Part shown: positions 46,170 to 54,913 of the stretch, piece after piece
Position numbering within the stretch: position 1 is the first letter of the stretch
Layout: each line of letters starts with the position of its first letter
Assembly: GCF_019431045.1 (NCBI RefSeq)
Contig: NZ_JAHXPT010000011.1
Location: forward strand, 62,001 to 126,000
Source: Clostridium weizhouense
GTDB lineage: Bacteria > Bacillota > Clostridia > Clostridiales > Clostridiaceae
Reading direction: 5' to 3'
DNA length: 64,000 nucleotides
Position numbers and translations under genes: made by a program
The notes under the pieces: model-generated
Told to the model about the DNA's origin: nothing
The model's input: the letters and a program-made list of their open reading frames with translations, nothing else
Database searches by the model: none

Positions 46170-46995
46170 AAATAAAGTTTTAATAATTTTAATATTAAGT
46201 TTAATTATTACATGTTTATCTGGATGTACGACCTATGATAAAGTAGCAGTTAAAATTGGGCTTAAAAATAACTATTTTGAATATATAAATCAAAACAAGG
46301 TAGATAAAATTATAATACAAAGTGCTAGAGATACTGGATTTAGATTTATAATTACTGATACTAATGCTATAAATGATATGTATAAGTTATTATCAAATGG
46401 TAAACAAGTGTCTGAAAAAAGCTCACTTGATCCAGATTATTATTTTGAAATATGTATAGGTGATGAAGTTAAAAAATATGAATATATAGTTGCAGCAAAT
46501 GAAAAAGGAAAGGGTAACTTTTTTAATGATGAAGTATGTTTTTCTATATCTAAGCGTTTAGATGACATAATAACTCAAAATCTATCTTTTGTAAGAAAAC
46601 CTAGAGATTTTCAATATGTATATTATGAATCTATTTTATCTATACTTAGATCAAATAAAGATAAAATGAATGAATCTGATAACAGGATAGGAATAGATGT
46701 ATCTGGGGATATAGATTGCTTAAGATATATTCTTTCAACTGATTTACAGAGCTTTGAAAAGAATATTAATAAAGTTTTACCTAATTCTAGGTTAGTTAAA
46801 AATAATAGTCAGGATTTTGATATAATAGTTAAGGTCAAAAATAGAGGATATAATAGTACAATTTTTAAAACAATGATAACTGTTGATAATAAAAAAGATA
46901 AATCCTTTAATACATATTATGTATCAGCAGAATACAATTTTAAAAATTGGGATATCAATATAGGAGAACCAAACAAAATACCAGAAGACTGGTAA
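46162..46995 (+). CDS. Lipoprotein of unknown function, coupled to lgt
   Basis: The start is TTG at 46162 within the end of lgt, preceded by GGGAGAGAAG. The N-terminus has a signal helix and lipobox CLSGC (Cys at about residue 22). The 277-residue protein shows a middle region EKSSLDPDYYFEICIGDEVKKY and a C-terminal beta-rich region; I recognise no family. Overlap with lgt implies coupled translation. The ribosome site of the next gene begins at its stop, so lgt, this gene and the Mrp gene are probably one operon. Confidence 0.7.
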   Translation: MNKNKVLIILILSLIITCLSGCTTYDKVAVKIGLKNNYFEYINQNKVDKIIIQSARDTGFRFIITDTNAINDMYKLLSNGKQVSEKSSLDPDYYFEICIGDEVKKYEYIVAANEKGKGNFFNDEVCFSISKRLDDIITQNLSFVRKPRDFQYVYYESILSILRSNKDKMNESDNRIGIDVSGDIDCLRYILSTDLQSFEKNINKVLPNSRLVKNNSQDFDIIVKVKNRGYNSTIFKTMITVDNKKDKSFNTYYVSAEYNFKNWDINIGEPNKIPEDW

Positions 46996-47010
46996 AAGGA
47001 GGATGAATCA

Positions 47011-47853
47011 ATGGGAAGTTGTGATACTTGTCCAAGCAAAGGTACATGTGGATCTAGTGGAAGTGAATGTAATAGCACTTGCTCAAAGACTTTTCCTAGA
47101 TATGGGAAAATAAAAAATATAATTGGAGTAATTAGTGGTAAAGGTGGAGTAGGTAAATCTACTGTTACAGGTATAATGGCTACTACTTTAGCAAAAAAAG
47201 GATATAAAGTTGGAGTATTGGATGCTGATATTACAGGACCATCTATGCCTAGATTTTTTGGAATAAATGATAAAAGAGCAATGATAATACCATTAGAAAA
47301 TGAGATGGTTAGATTTGATCCAGTAGAAACAAATAATGGTATAAAAGTTATATCTATGAATCTTTTAACAGCTGTTGAAGATCAACCAGTTATATGGAGA
47401 GGACCTGTTATAACAGGAGTATTAAATCAAATGTTTGTAGAAACTAATTGGGGAGAATTGGATTATTTACTTATAGATATGCCACCAGGAACAGGTGATA
47501 TAGCATTAACAGTAATGCAAGAATTTCCTGTTAGTGAAGTTATAGTTGTTTCAACACCTCAAGATATGGTATCAATGATTGTAAAGAAATTAGTTATAAT
47601 GGCTGAAAAGATTGGTATTAAGATTAAAGGTGTAGTTGAGAATATGGCATATATTAATTGTCCAGATTGCGATAAGAAAATAAGGGTATTTAGTAAGAAA
47701 TCATCAGAGGAACATGCTGAATATTTAGGATTACCATTAATAGGAGAATTACCTATTAATACTGATTTAACAGAAGCCTTAGAAAATGGAAAAGCAGAAG
47801 AATATGTAAAAGATAATGATTTATATTCTTTAATATTTGAAGCATTATATTAA
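47011..47853 (+). CDS. Mrp/NBP35-family Fe-S cluster carrier ATPase
   Basis: A 280-residue P-loop ATPase. The deviant Walker A is ISGKGGVGKST (about 42-52) and the second site is VLDADITGPSMPRFFG. The C-terminal cluster-binding CxxC is NCPDCDK (about 216). The first 25 residues are Cys-rich (CDTCPSKGTCGSSGSECNSTC), as in the NBP35 form rather than the short ApbC form. It should assemble or carry [4Fe-4S] clusters. A ferredoxin gene follows downstream. AAAGGAGG precedes the ATG. Confidence 0.9.
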   Translation: MGSCDTCPSKGTCGSSGSECNSTCSKTFPRYGKIKNIIGVISGKGGVGKSTVTGIMATTLAKKGYKVGVLDADITGPSMPRFFGINDKRAMIIPLENEMVRFDPVETNNGIKVISMNLLTAVEDQPVIWRGPVITGVLNQMFVETNWGELDYLLIDMPPGTGDIALTVMQEFPVSEVIVVSTPQDMVSMIVKKLVIMAEKIGIKIKGVVENMAYINCPDCDKKIRVFSKKSSEEHAEYLGLPLIGELPINTDLTEALENGKAEEYVKDNDLYSLIFEALY

Positions 47854-47865
47854 GTATATTCAAAA

Positions 47866-47915
47866 AATAATAGACCAGTATGCACGTTTATTTTGCATTA
47901 TACTGGTCTATTATT
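47866..47915. repeat. Palindromic repeat-family member after the Mrp gene
   Basis: The 16-bp perfect arms are 47866-47881 and 47900-47915, with a left flank GTATATTCAAAAAATAATAG shared with other copies in the window. It may double as the Mrp terminator. Confidence 0.75.
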
Positions 47916-47997
47916 TTATTTGATTTATCTTAATATACATAATTCAATCTCCATAGGAAATACTATTAATGTAATTTCTGATGGAAGGGTGAGTTTA

Positions 47998-48186
47998 TTG
48001 AAAGTTAAAGTGGATAAAGATACTTGCATAGGATGTGGATTATGTCCATCAATATGTCCTGAATGTTTTGATATGGAGGATGATGGAAAAGCTGGAACAA
48101 TAGTTAGTGATGTACCTAAAGATGCTCAAGATAGTGCAAAGGAAGCAGAAGTTAGTTGTCCAGTTAATGCTATTTTAGCAGAATAA
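47998..48186 (+). CDS. Single-cluster [4Fe-4S] ferredoxin
   Basis: A 62-residue ferredoxin with cluster ligands in CIGCGLCPSICPECF (Cys10, 13, 16) and the distant CP in VSCPVNAI. The two extra Cys (20 and 23) are close to the cluster motif. This is the one-cluster type (Thermotoga/Desulfovibrio-like), not the two-cluster clostridial ferredoxin. The frame is open from 47893, but that extension overlaps the palindrome region. The TTG at 47998 follows GGAAGGGTG and gives the normal N-terminus MKVKVDKDTC. Confidence 0.9.
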   Translation: MKVKVDKDTCIGCGLCPSICPECFDMEDDGKAGTIVSDVPKDAQDSAKEAEVSCPVNAILAE

Positions 48187-48239
48187 TATCTAAAAAATTA
48201 GAGCTATCATTATATTGATAGCTCTAATTTTTTAGATAT
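48186..48239. terminator. Bidirectional terminator with perfect 24-bp arms
   Basis: The arms are 48186-48209 and 48216-48239 with a 6-base loop, flanked by A and T runs, between the convergent ferredoxin and thiT genes. Confidence 0.9.
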
Positions 48240-48240
48240 T

Positions 48241-48915
48241 TTATGTTGTTAAATGCTCATTTGAAACAGATATTATTCTAGCTATAGGTAGTATGCTTAT
48301 AATAACTAAACATATTAAGCCTTCTATACCTATTATTGGACCATTTATAGACAAAGAATATAGACAAGGAGAGATACCTGCTGGAGCATAGGAACCGAAA
48401 AATGCAATACCAGAAATAAAATGACACATAAATCTTGTTAAAATAGCAAGAGTTATTCCAATATATTTTTTATTTGGGAAATATCCAGCTAGTCCTAAGG
48501 ATAAAAAAGGCAATGGGAAATCAAATAAAACTTGTACAGGATGAAGTATATATGGATCCATTAAAAAAGTTATTATTCCATAAAGAAATCCAGTTAAAAA
48601 GCCGATTTCAGGACCATACATAAGAGCAATTAGTAATATAGGAATCATACTACCAAATGTTATGCTTCCTCCTTGAGGAAAATGATATATTCTAAGCATT
48701 TTCAATATAGTAGCCAGTGCTAATGCTATACCTATTCGAGCAATTAATTGAGGAGTAAAATTTATTTTTTTTACTTTGGTTAATACTATAAGAATGATAA
48801 CAAATCCTATTAATGTAGCAATAGATAGTGGATTAGAAAAAATAGTGTTTACATTTTTAGGCAAATTTTGATATAGATTAATGAATTGATTTGCCCAGTC
48901 ATTAAAAATTTTCAT
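48241..48915 (-). CDS. thiT: Thiamine ECF transporter S component ThiT
   Basis: ThiT is the membrane substrate-binding subunit of the thiamine ECF importer and works with the shared EcfA/EcfA'/EcfT module encoded elsewhere. The 224-residue protein has about six transmembrane helices, with ThiT features FGSMIPILLIALMYGPEIGF, GFLYGIITFLMDPYILHPVQ, and SGIAFFGSYAPAG. The TPP riboswitch on the same strand upstream confirms the thiamine link. ATG with AGGAGG; that ribosome site lies in a hairpin. Confidence 0.93.
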   Translation of the reverse strand: MKIFNDWANQFINLYQNLPKNVNTIFSNPLSIATLIGFVIILIVLTKVKKINFTPQLIARIGIALALATILKMLRIYHFPQGGSITFGSMIPILLIALMYGPEIGFLTGFLYGIITFLMDPYILHPVQVLFDFPLPFLSLGLAGYFPNKKYIGITLAILTRFMCHFISGIAFFGSYAPAGISPCLYSLSINGPIIGIEGLICLVIISILPIARIISVSNEHLTT

Positions 48916-48924
48916 AAAAAAAAC

Positions 48925-48946
48925 CTCCTTTAATAGTGCCTAGGAG
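48925..48946 (-). promoter_or_regulatory. Hairpin that can mask the thiT ribosome binding site
   Basis: CTCCT (48925-48929 on the plus strand, part of the AGGAGG site on the transcript) can pair with AGGAG (48942-48946). It lies between the TPP aptamer and the ATG, so translational control by the riboswitch is likely. The pairing is short, so this is inference. Confidence 0.45.
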
Positions 48947-49043
48947 ATTATTAACCAATTAAGTATAAAGTTTATAGTTATTTATAAAATATAAAAATAA
49001 CGTCTCTTACTATTAAGAAAGTAAGATTAATATATAAAGATTA

Positions 49044-49126
49044 CACTTCCCTACGCCAGAATTAACTGGATCAGGTTTTAAGGGTTTATGAAATATCAAA
49101 TCTCAGCACAAGGCTCCCCTAGCACA
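49044..49126 (-). ncRNA. TPP riboswitch (THI element)
   Basis: Read on the minus strand, the conserved parts occur in order: GCTAGGGGAGCC, TGCTGAGAT, ACCCTTAAAACCTGATC, and TTCTGGCGTAGGGAAGT. This is the thiamine pyrophosphate aptamer upstream of thiT. Thiamine pyrophosphate should lower ThiT production. Confidence 0.95.
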
Positions 49127-49151
49127 TTCTAAATATATTCTAAAGATTGTT

Positions 49152-49358
49152 TTATAAATAGTCAACTAAGTTATATGTATTATATTTGGTACTTTTATTA
49201 GCATGTGAGATATAATTTGATGAAACAGTACTTAATTGAATTTTTTGTCCATTTTTTGTTTTATATGATAAATTATTACATGGAACTATTGTATTAAAGT
49301 CATTTAATCCAACTATAACATCTTCTTTAAATGTTGAATCTATAATAAAACCTTTCAT
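49152..49358 (-). CDS. Small protein of unknown function
   Basis: A 68-residue protein (MKGFIIDSTFKEDVIVGLND...) rich in Ser, Thr and Asn with no membrane segment. I recognise no family. The frame opens at 49370; the ATG at 49358 has AAGGA about 10 bases upstream and is preferred. It lies 26 bp before the TPP aptamer on the same strand. Codon pattern and ribosome site make it plausible but not certain. Confidence 0.5.
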   Translation of the reverse strand: MKGFIIDSTFKEDVIVGLNDFNTIVPCNNLSYKTKNGQKIQLSTVSSNYISHANKSTKYNTYNLVDYL

Positions 49359-49456
49359 TTTTAACACCATCCTTATAAATATATTTTTTACTTTGGTGTA
49401 AATAAATATACATAATTAAAAATGATTTTTATTTTATGAAAGAGTTATAATATAAT

Positions 49457-49509
49457 TCAAAAAAATAATAGACTAGTATATTTTTATACTTGAACTATTA
49501 TTTTTTTGA
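49457..49509. repeat. Palindromic repeat-family member after padR
   Basis: The perfect 15-bp arms are 49457-49471 and 49495-49509, with flank ATTCAAAAAAATAATAG matching the other copies. It lies 5 bp past the end of the minus-strand padR gene and could act as its terminator. Confidence 0.75.
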
Positions 49510-49514
49510 TTAAA

Positions 49515-49967
49515 TCAATAAATATCATTATATATTATTTTAAATACTTCTAATGATTCTTCAATTTTGGGTTTTAAAAGTTTTTTCTTATTTTCATATT
49601 CAACCTTACCTTTTGGAGTCAAATGATATATCTTTTGGAATTTTTTATTAGGATCGTCCCATGCACCTAATATCAATTGTTCTTTTTCTAATTTTTTAAG
49701 TAGAGGATATATACCTCCAGTACTTGGTATCCATTTACCATTAGTTCTTATGCCTATTTGAGTTGAGATTTCATTACCATTAGTAGGCTTTAATGATAAA
49801 ATATATAAAACATATATAGGCAATAAACCTTTAGTAAATACTTGACCAACAGCATCTTTTTCTTTTTTAACTTTTTTTAATTCAGAAACTTTATTTTTAT
49901 ATTCTTCATAAAGGCGCTTTTCTTCAGCACGTATATCTTTTATATTATAAAAGTCAAAATTAGACAT
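49515..49967 (-). CDS. PadR-family transcriptional regulator
   Basis: A 150-residue protein. An N-terminal charged helix (about 1-45) precedes the winged helix (about 45-125; LPIYVLYILSLKPTNGNEIS, TGGIYPLLKKLEKEQLI, KIYHLTPKGKVEYENKKK). PadR proteins usually repress their own operon and an exporter or stress gene. The start lies 1 base after the degV stop, so degV and padR form a coupled operon. Two overlapping palindromes before degV are the likely operator. Confidence 0.88.
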   Translation of the reverse strand: MSNFDFYNIKDIRAEEKRLYEEYKNKVSELKKVKKEKDAVGQVFTKGLLPIYVLYILSLKPTNGNEISTQIGIRTNGKWIPSTGGIYPLLKKLEKEQLILGAWDDPNKKFQKIYHLTPKGKVEYENKKKLLKPKIEESLEVFKIIYNDIY

Positions 49968-49968
49968 T

Positions 49969-50817
49969 TTAATCTACCTTTTCAACAATAAATCCGAAAA
50001 GTCCTGGGCCAGTATGTACTCCAAGAGCAGGGCCTATACTATAACCTAGTTGGCAGTCTACTACATTATCTAAACTTTTTATATTTTCAAATAGACATTT
50101 TGCATCTTCTAGAGCATTTCCATCCATAATCCAGAATTTACACTTGTTATTTTCAGTATAAGATTTAGCTATTTTTAATAGTTTAGATAAAGCTTGTTTT
50201 TTTCCTCTAGCTTTAGAATAAGTTTGAAAACAGCCTTCTTTATCTATTGTTATAACAGGTTTTAAATTTAAAACCTCTGCAATAGTACCAGCAACTCTAC
50301 CTATTCTACCACCTTTTTTTAGATATTCTAATGTATCTATAGTAAAGAAAATATCTGTGTTATCAGAAAAAGTTGGAATTGTTTTTACTATTTGATCAAA
50401 AGTTTTCCCTTCTTTAATAAGTTTTGCAGTTTCAAGAACAACGACACCTTCCGCCATACTTAATGATTTTGAATCATACACAAATGTAGTAATTTCATCA
50501 AAATTTTCACATGCTAATCTTATTGAATTATAAGTGCCAGAAAACTCGCTTGATAAAGTTATTATGATAGCATGAGTATATCCATCTCTAACAGCTTCAT
50601 CAAGAATGTTGGTAAGTCTTTCAATACTTGGTAATGATGTCTTTGGAATCTCTGTAGGAAGTTTTTTATAAAGAAATTCTGGTGTTATTTCTAATTTATC
50701 ATCATACTCCTTATCAGAGAAAATAATTTTAAAGGGTAATAATTTTATATTATATTTTTCTAAAAGTTCATTGCTTAAATCACAGGCACTATCAGTAATT
50801 AATGCTATTTTATTCAT
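49969..50817 (-). CDS. DegV-family fatty-acid-binding protein
   Basis: DegV/FakB proteins bind a fatty acid and present it to the kinase FakA. The 282-residue protein has ITDSACDLSNELLEKYNI at the start, KTSLPSIERL, ITLSSEFSGTYNSIRLA (the lipid-binding Ser region), LEYLKKGGRIGRVAG and GPALGVHTGPGLFGF. ATG with AGGAGG. It is the first gene of the degV-padR operon, and the palindromic operator lies 37 bp upstream. A FakA gene is not in the window. Confidence 0.92.
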   Translation of the reverse strand: MNKIALITDSACDLSNELLEKYNIKLLPFKIIFSDKEYDDKLEITPEFLYKKLPTEIPKTSLPSIERLTNILDEAVRDGYTHAIIITLSSEFSGTYNSIRLACENFDEITTFVYDSKSLSMAEGVVVLETAKLIKEGKTFDQIVKTIPTFSDNTDIFFTIDTLEYLKKGGRIGRVAGTIAEVLNLKPVITIDKEGCFQTYSKARGKKQALSKLLKIAKSYTENNKCKFWIMDGNALEDAKCLFENIKSLDNVVDCQLGYSIGPALGVHTGPGLFGFIVEKVD

Positions 50818-50853
50818 TAAATAAATCCTCCTAAAATAATTCTATAATTAATT

Positions 50854-50894
50854 ATATCACTATTGATAACTATATCAATAGTGATATAGTTATC
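50854..50894. promoter_or_regulatory. Two overlapping perfect palindromes, likely PadR operator
   Basis: Palindrome 1 has 15-bp arms (50854-50868 with 50873-50887, spacer ACTA). Palindrome 2 has 13-bp arms (50865-50877 with 50882-50894, spacer ATAG). They overlap and could switch between two hairpins or hold two dimers. They precede degV-padR on the minus strand, so autoregulation by the PadR protein is inferred. Confidence 0.65.
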
Positions 50895-51059
50895 GATATA
50901 GATATAATGTATATAAATGTTATTTAATAATTCATTGATAAGATTACTTATAATAAGTCAAATTGTCTATAGCTATAAAAATTAACTAAATATAGAGATA
51001 ATAAGATATATTAGCTAATAATTAAAATATAGTACTAATAAAATAAAAAATTAAAGGCA

Positions 51060-51088
51060 TTGCTAAGGCATATTTAATAAAGTATAAT
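51060..51088 (+). promoter_or_regulatory. Possible promoter of nrdD
   Basis: TTGCTA (51060-51065) and TATAAT (51083-51088) with a 17-base spacer; the start would be near 51095, just before the NrdR box. Confidence 0.5.
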
Positions 51089-51106
51089 AATACAGGATTA
51101 ATAATG

Positions 51107-51122
51107 ATACTATATATTGTGT
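51107..51122 (+). promoter_or_regulatory. NrdR box upstream of nrdD
   Basis: ATACTATATATTGTGT agrees with the NrdR box consensus (acaCwAtATaTwGtgt) at 15 of 16 positions. It lies between the predicted transcription start and the nrdD ribosome site. NrdR boxes usually come in pairs; no second copy was seen at the normal spacing. Repression by NrdR when dNTPs are ample is the expected role. Confidence 0.55.
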
Positions 51123-51138
51123 TATGGAGGTAAGCAAA

Positions 51139-53247
51139 ATGCTATATGTTGTAAAGAGAGATGGAAGAAAGGTAAAATTTAATGGTGGTAAGATATCTCA
51201 AGCCATTAAAGGTGCTGCGCTTGAAATAGGTGTAACATTAAAAGAAAGTCAAGTTTTGGATACTGTACAAAAGGTTATTGAATATGTTGAGGATGAAAAA
51301 AGTGAAAGAATTACAGTGGAAGAAATTCAAAATTTGGTTGAAAAAGCTTTAAAAGATGAAAATCATAAAGATATAGCGATTGCTTATTCGGCATACAGAA
51401 GAGAAAGAACAAGAGTAAGAGATATAAAATCAGATTTAATGAAAGCAATTGAGAAGATAGGAATAGAAACAGATAGAGATAATGCTAATGTAGGTAATAA
51501 TTTTAGTTCTAAATTATTAAGAATAGCATCTGAATCTAATAAATGGCATAATTTATCTAATATGCCTAAATATTTATCTAAGGCTCATGAAACAGGGGAT
51601 TTATATTATCATGATTTAGATAGTTATAATTTAACAACTAATTGTCTTCATATACCAACAAGAGAAATTCTAGAAAATGGATTTAATACTGGATATGGAA
51701 CAATAAATGCACCTAAAAGAATAGAGACAGCAGCAGAATTATCATGTATTTTATTACAATCAACTCAAAATGATATGTTTGGAGGACAATCCCATCCAGA
51801 TTTTGATAATGATCTAGGAATTTTTATTGAGCCAACTAGACAAGAAATAAAGGAAGAATTACAAGAATTAGAGATACCTGAAGATAAGATAGAATTTCTT
51901 TTAGAGAAAAGATTAAGAACTAGAATTCATCAAGCAATGCAAGGGGTGGTTTATAACCTTAATACAATGCATTCAAGAGCAGGATCACAAGTTCCGTTTA
52001 GTTCGGTTAATATAGGAATACCAAATAATAGAGATGCTGCATTAGTATGTGAAATATTCCTTCTAGAATATGAAAAAGGATTAGGAAAAGGAGAACAACC
52101 AATATTTCCTAATATAATTTTCAGAGTAAAAGATGGGGTTAATAGAGAAGAAAGTGACCCTTATTATTACTTATATAAACTAGCATGTAGAGTTGCAGCA
52201 AAAAGAATGAATCCAACATTTATGAATATAGATGCTGATTTTAATAAAGAATATTATGATAAAGGGTATGTTCCTGCTACAATGGGATGTAGAACATATC
52301 TTATGAAAAATGTAAATGGGGAGCCTGGTTGTAAAGGAAGAGGGAATATTGCACCAACTACAATTAATTTACCAAGAATAGCACTACAATCAAAAGGTGA
52401 TATAGATAAATTTTATAAGATATTAGATTGTAGATTATCTTTAGCAAAAGATTCTTTAATGCATAGATACAATGTATTAAAACATTTGAAGGTTAAGGAT
52501 TTACCATTTGTAGCAGGACAACATCTTATGGTTGGTGCTGAAGGTTTAACTGATGATGATTTTATTGAACCAATATTAAAGCAAGGTACATGGGGAATCG
52601 GGTTTATAGGCCTTGCTGAAACTTTAATTTCATTAGTTGGAAAGCACCATGGAGAAGATGAAGAGGCTAGAAAGCTAGGTTTAGATATCATAGGATATAT
52701 TAGAGAATATTGTGATAGATTAACTGAGGAGTATGAATTAAATTGGAGTTGCTATGCAACACCAGCAGAAGGTCTATCAGGCAAGTTTATAAAACAGGAT
52801 AAAAAGATTTTTGGAATAGTAAAAGGTGTAACAGATAAAGACTATTATACTAATAGTTATCATGTACCAGTTGGTTATAGTATATCTATTAAAGATAAAA
52901 TTGATATAGAGGCACCATATCATAAAATTTGTAACGGTGGTCATATAAGCTATATAGAGGTAGATGACTCACCAAATGAAGAAACAATTATGGATATATT
53001 AAATTATGCATATAAAAATACTAATATCAGTTATATGGGAATAAATTTTCATATAAGATATTGTAGAGAATGTGGAACTTATCTTCATAATAATGAAATG
53101 AAATGTCCAACATGTGACAGTACAAATATTCAAGGAATATCAAGAGTTACAGGATATTTAAGTTTAGATGAAAGATTTGGTCCGGGTAAATATGAAGAGA
53201 GACATGATAGAATATCTCATACGGAGAAACATAAGAATAATTACTAA
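51139..53247 (+). CDS. nrdD: Anaerobic ribonucleoside-triphosphate reductase
   Basis: NrdD is the class III reductase that makes dNTPs without oxygen. An N-terminal ATP-cone (about 3-90; VVKRDGRKVKFNGGKISQAI) is followed by the ten-stranded barrel. The C-terminal zinc site is RYCRECGTYLHNNEMKCPTC (about 637-656), and the glycyl-radical motif is RVTGYLS with Gly at about 671. Length of 702 is normal. A longer frame starts at 51124, but the ribosome site GGAGGT lies inside it, so ATG 51139 is used. Its activase NrdG lies 6.4 kb downstream (59619), not adjacent as usual. Confidence 0.95.
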   Translation: MLYVVKRDGRKVKFNGGKISQAIKGAALEIGVTLKESQVLDTVQKVIEYVEDEKSERITVEEIQNLVEKALKDENHKDIAIAYSAYRRERTRVRDIKSDLMKAIEKIGIETDRDNANVGNNFSSKLLRIASESNKWHNLSNMPKYLSKAHETGDLYYHDLDSYNLTTNCLHIPTREILENGFNTGYGTINAPKRIETAAELSCILLQSTQNDMFGGQSHPDFDNDLGIFIEPTRQEIKEELQELEIPEDKIEFLLEKRLRTRIHQAMQGVVYNLNTMHSRAGSQVPFSSVNIGIPNNRDAALVCEIFLLEYEKGLGKGEQPIFPNIIFRVKDGVNREESDPYYYLYKLACRVAAKRMNPTFMNIDADFNKEYYDKGYVPATMGCRTYLMKNVNGEPGCKGRGNIAPTTINLPRIALQSKGDIDKFYKILDCRLSLAKDSLMHRYNVLKHLKVKDLPFVAGQHLMVGAEGLTDDDFIEPILKQGTWGIGFIGLAETLISLVGKHHGEDEEARKLGLDIIGYIREYCDRLTEEYELNWSCYATPAEGLSGKFIKQDKKIFGIVKGVTDKDYYTNSYHVPVGYSISIKDKIDIEAPYHKICNGGHISYIEVDDSPNEETIMDILNYAYKNTNISYMGINFHIRYCRECGTYLHNNEMKCPTCDSTNIQGISRVTGYLSLDERFGPGKYEERHDRISHTEKHKNNY

Positions 53248-53253
53248 AAAAGC

Positions 53254-53284
53254 TAGGTATCATTAATATGATACCTATTTTTTT
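53254..53284 (+). terminator. Terminator after nrdD
   Basis: TAGGTATCAT (53254) pairs with ATGATACCTA (53268), followed by seven or more T. Confidence 0.9.
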
Positions 53285-53598
53285 ATGTATAGAAATTTAT
53301 TATTGATTAGATATTGCAGTATATAATTCTTTATATGTAATAATATTATTATATTGTAAATATAATACTTATTATGCAATATCACAAAAAAAACTTGCAA
53401 ATATTACTGAAATTTTGAATAAAAAGCCTTTATTAATAAAAACTTTGAAGGAATAGAGGGGGATTGTTGCAAAAATAATTAAAATATTATTCCATTATTA
53501 ATATATATCGTGTATAATATAATAAATTATAACTATTAGGGCAGAATTAAGATAAAACAGCAATAAGTAATAAGAATATATAAATAAGGGGGATTAAA
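53285..53598 (+). other. Long leader upstream of the homocitrate synthase-like gene
   Basis: AT-rich region with an extended imperfect hairpin (outer arms GATATTGCA near 53310 and TGCAATATC near 53376). Candidate -10 sequence TATAAT lies near 53513. No reading frame was seen. No riboswitch class was recognised. Confidence 0.45.
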
Positions 53599-54753
53599 AT
53601 GTCAGTTGAGGATTTAAATACTGGGAAAAAAATTACTATAGTAGATACAACTCTTAGAGATGGAGAACAAACAGCAGGCGTAGTTTTTGCTAATGCTGAA
53701 AAAGTTGCAATAGCTGAAATGTTAAGTGAATTAGGAGTTGATCAATTAGAAGTTGGAATACCTACAATGGGTGGAGATGAAAAAAAATCAATAAAAGAGA
53801 TTGTAAAAAGGAATCTTAAATCTAGTATAATGGCTTGGAATAGGGCTGTTATTAGTGATATAGAAGAGTCTATTGATTGTGGTGTAGATTCTGTAGCAAT
53901 ATCAATATCAGTTTCAGATATACACATTGAACATAAGCTTAAAACCTCTAGAGCATGGGTTTTAGAAAATATGGTTAGATCTGTGGAATTTGCTAAGAAG
54001 AATGGATTATATGTATCAGTTAATGGAGAAGATGCATCAAGAGCAGATCAGGATTTTTTAGTAGAATTTATTGATGCTGCAAAACAAGCTGGTGCAGATA
54101 GATTTAGATATTGTGATACAGTAGGGATAATGGAACCTTTTAAAATTAAAGAGAAAATTAAATATATTCATGATAAAACAAATTTCAATATAGAGATGCA
54201 TACTCATAACGATTTTGGTATGGCTACAGCTAATGCAATAGCTGGTATTGAAGGTGGTGCAACTCATGTAGGAGTAACTGTAAATGGATTAGGAGAAAGA
54301 GCAGGTAATGCTGCATTGGAAGAAGTATTAATGGCATTGATGCTTGTATATGGATATAAAGGTGATATTAATACTAAAATGTTTAGAGAAGTATCTGAAT
54401 ATGTATCAAGAGCATCAGGTAGAGAATTACCAAAATGGAAAGCTATAGTTGGAAGCAATATGTTCGCTCATGAATCTGGAATACATGCAGATGGAGCAAT
54501 TAAAGATCCTAAAAATTATGAAGCTTTTGATCCATCAATAGTAGGTTTAGAAAGACAAATAGTTATTGGAAAACATTCAGGTAGAGCTGCTGTTGTAAAT
54601 AAATTTGAAGAATATGGGATAGATCTTACAGATAAAGAAGCTTCAGGCATATTAGAATTAGTAAGATCTACATCTGTTACATTAAAGAGAAGTCTTTTTG
54701 ATAAGGAGGTAGTTCAATTATATAAAGAATATAAGAGATTACTTAAAGATTAA
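53599..54753 (+). CDS. Homocitrate synthase (NifV)-like or Re-citrate synthase-like enzyme
   Basis: A 384-residue member of the DRE-TIM metallolyase superfamily that condenses acetyl-CoA with a 2-oxo acid. Motifs are IVDTTLRDGEQTAGV (about 13-27), EVGIPTMGG, EMHTHNDFGMATANA (metal-binding His pair) and VNGLGERAGNAALEE; the C-terminal HESGIHADG and IGKHSGRAA follow. It lacks the leucine-regulatory domain of LeuA. NifV makes homocitrate for FeMo-cofactor; related clostridial enzymes make citrate with Re stereochemistry. An aconitase gene follows 160 bp later, which favours a citrate-to-isocitrate route for glutamate. The two options cannot be separated by eye. Confidence 0.82.
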   Translation: MSVEDLNTGKKITIVDTTLRDGEQTAGVVFANAEKVAIAEMLSELGVDQLEVGIPTMGGDEKKSIKEIVKRNLKSSIMAWNRAVISDIEESIDCGVDSVAISISVSDIHIEHKLKTSRAWVLENMVRSVEFAKKNGLYVSVNGEDASRADQDFLVEFIDAAKQAGADRFRYCDTVGIMEPFKIKEKIKYIHDKTNFNIEMHTHNDFGMATANAIAGIEGGATHVGVTVNGLGERAGNAALEEVLMALMLVYGYKGDINTKMFREVSEYVSRASGRELPKWKAIVGSNMFAHESGIHADGAIKDPKNYEAFDPSIVGLERQIVIGKHSGRAAVVNKFEEYGIDLTDKEASGILELVRSTSVTLKRSLFDKEVVQLYKEYKRLLKD

Positions 54754-54913
54754 CTATCCAATGATATATGCTCTAATTAAGTTAATACATTTATAATTTT
54801 TATAGAAAACTATATTTTTAATTAACATCGTTTAGTTAGAAATATATATTGTGGGAGAGTAAGGAACTAATCTTTATGAAAATAATAAGCAATAGATTTA
54901 GGGGGAAAAATAA

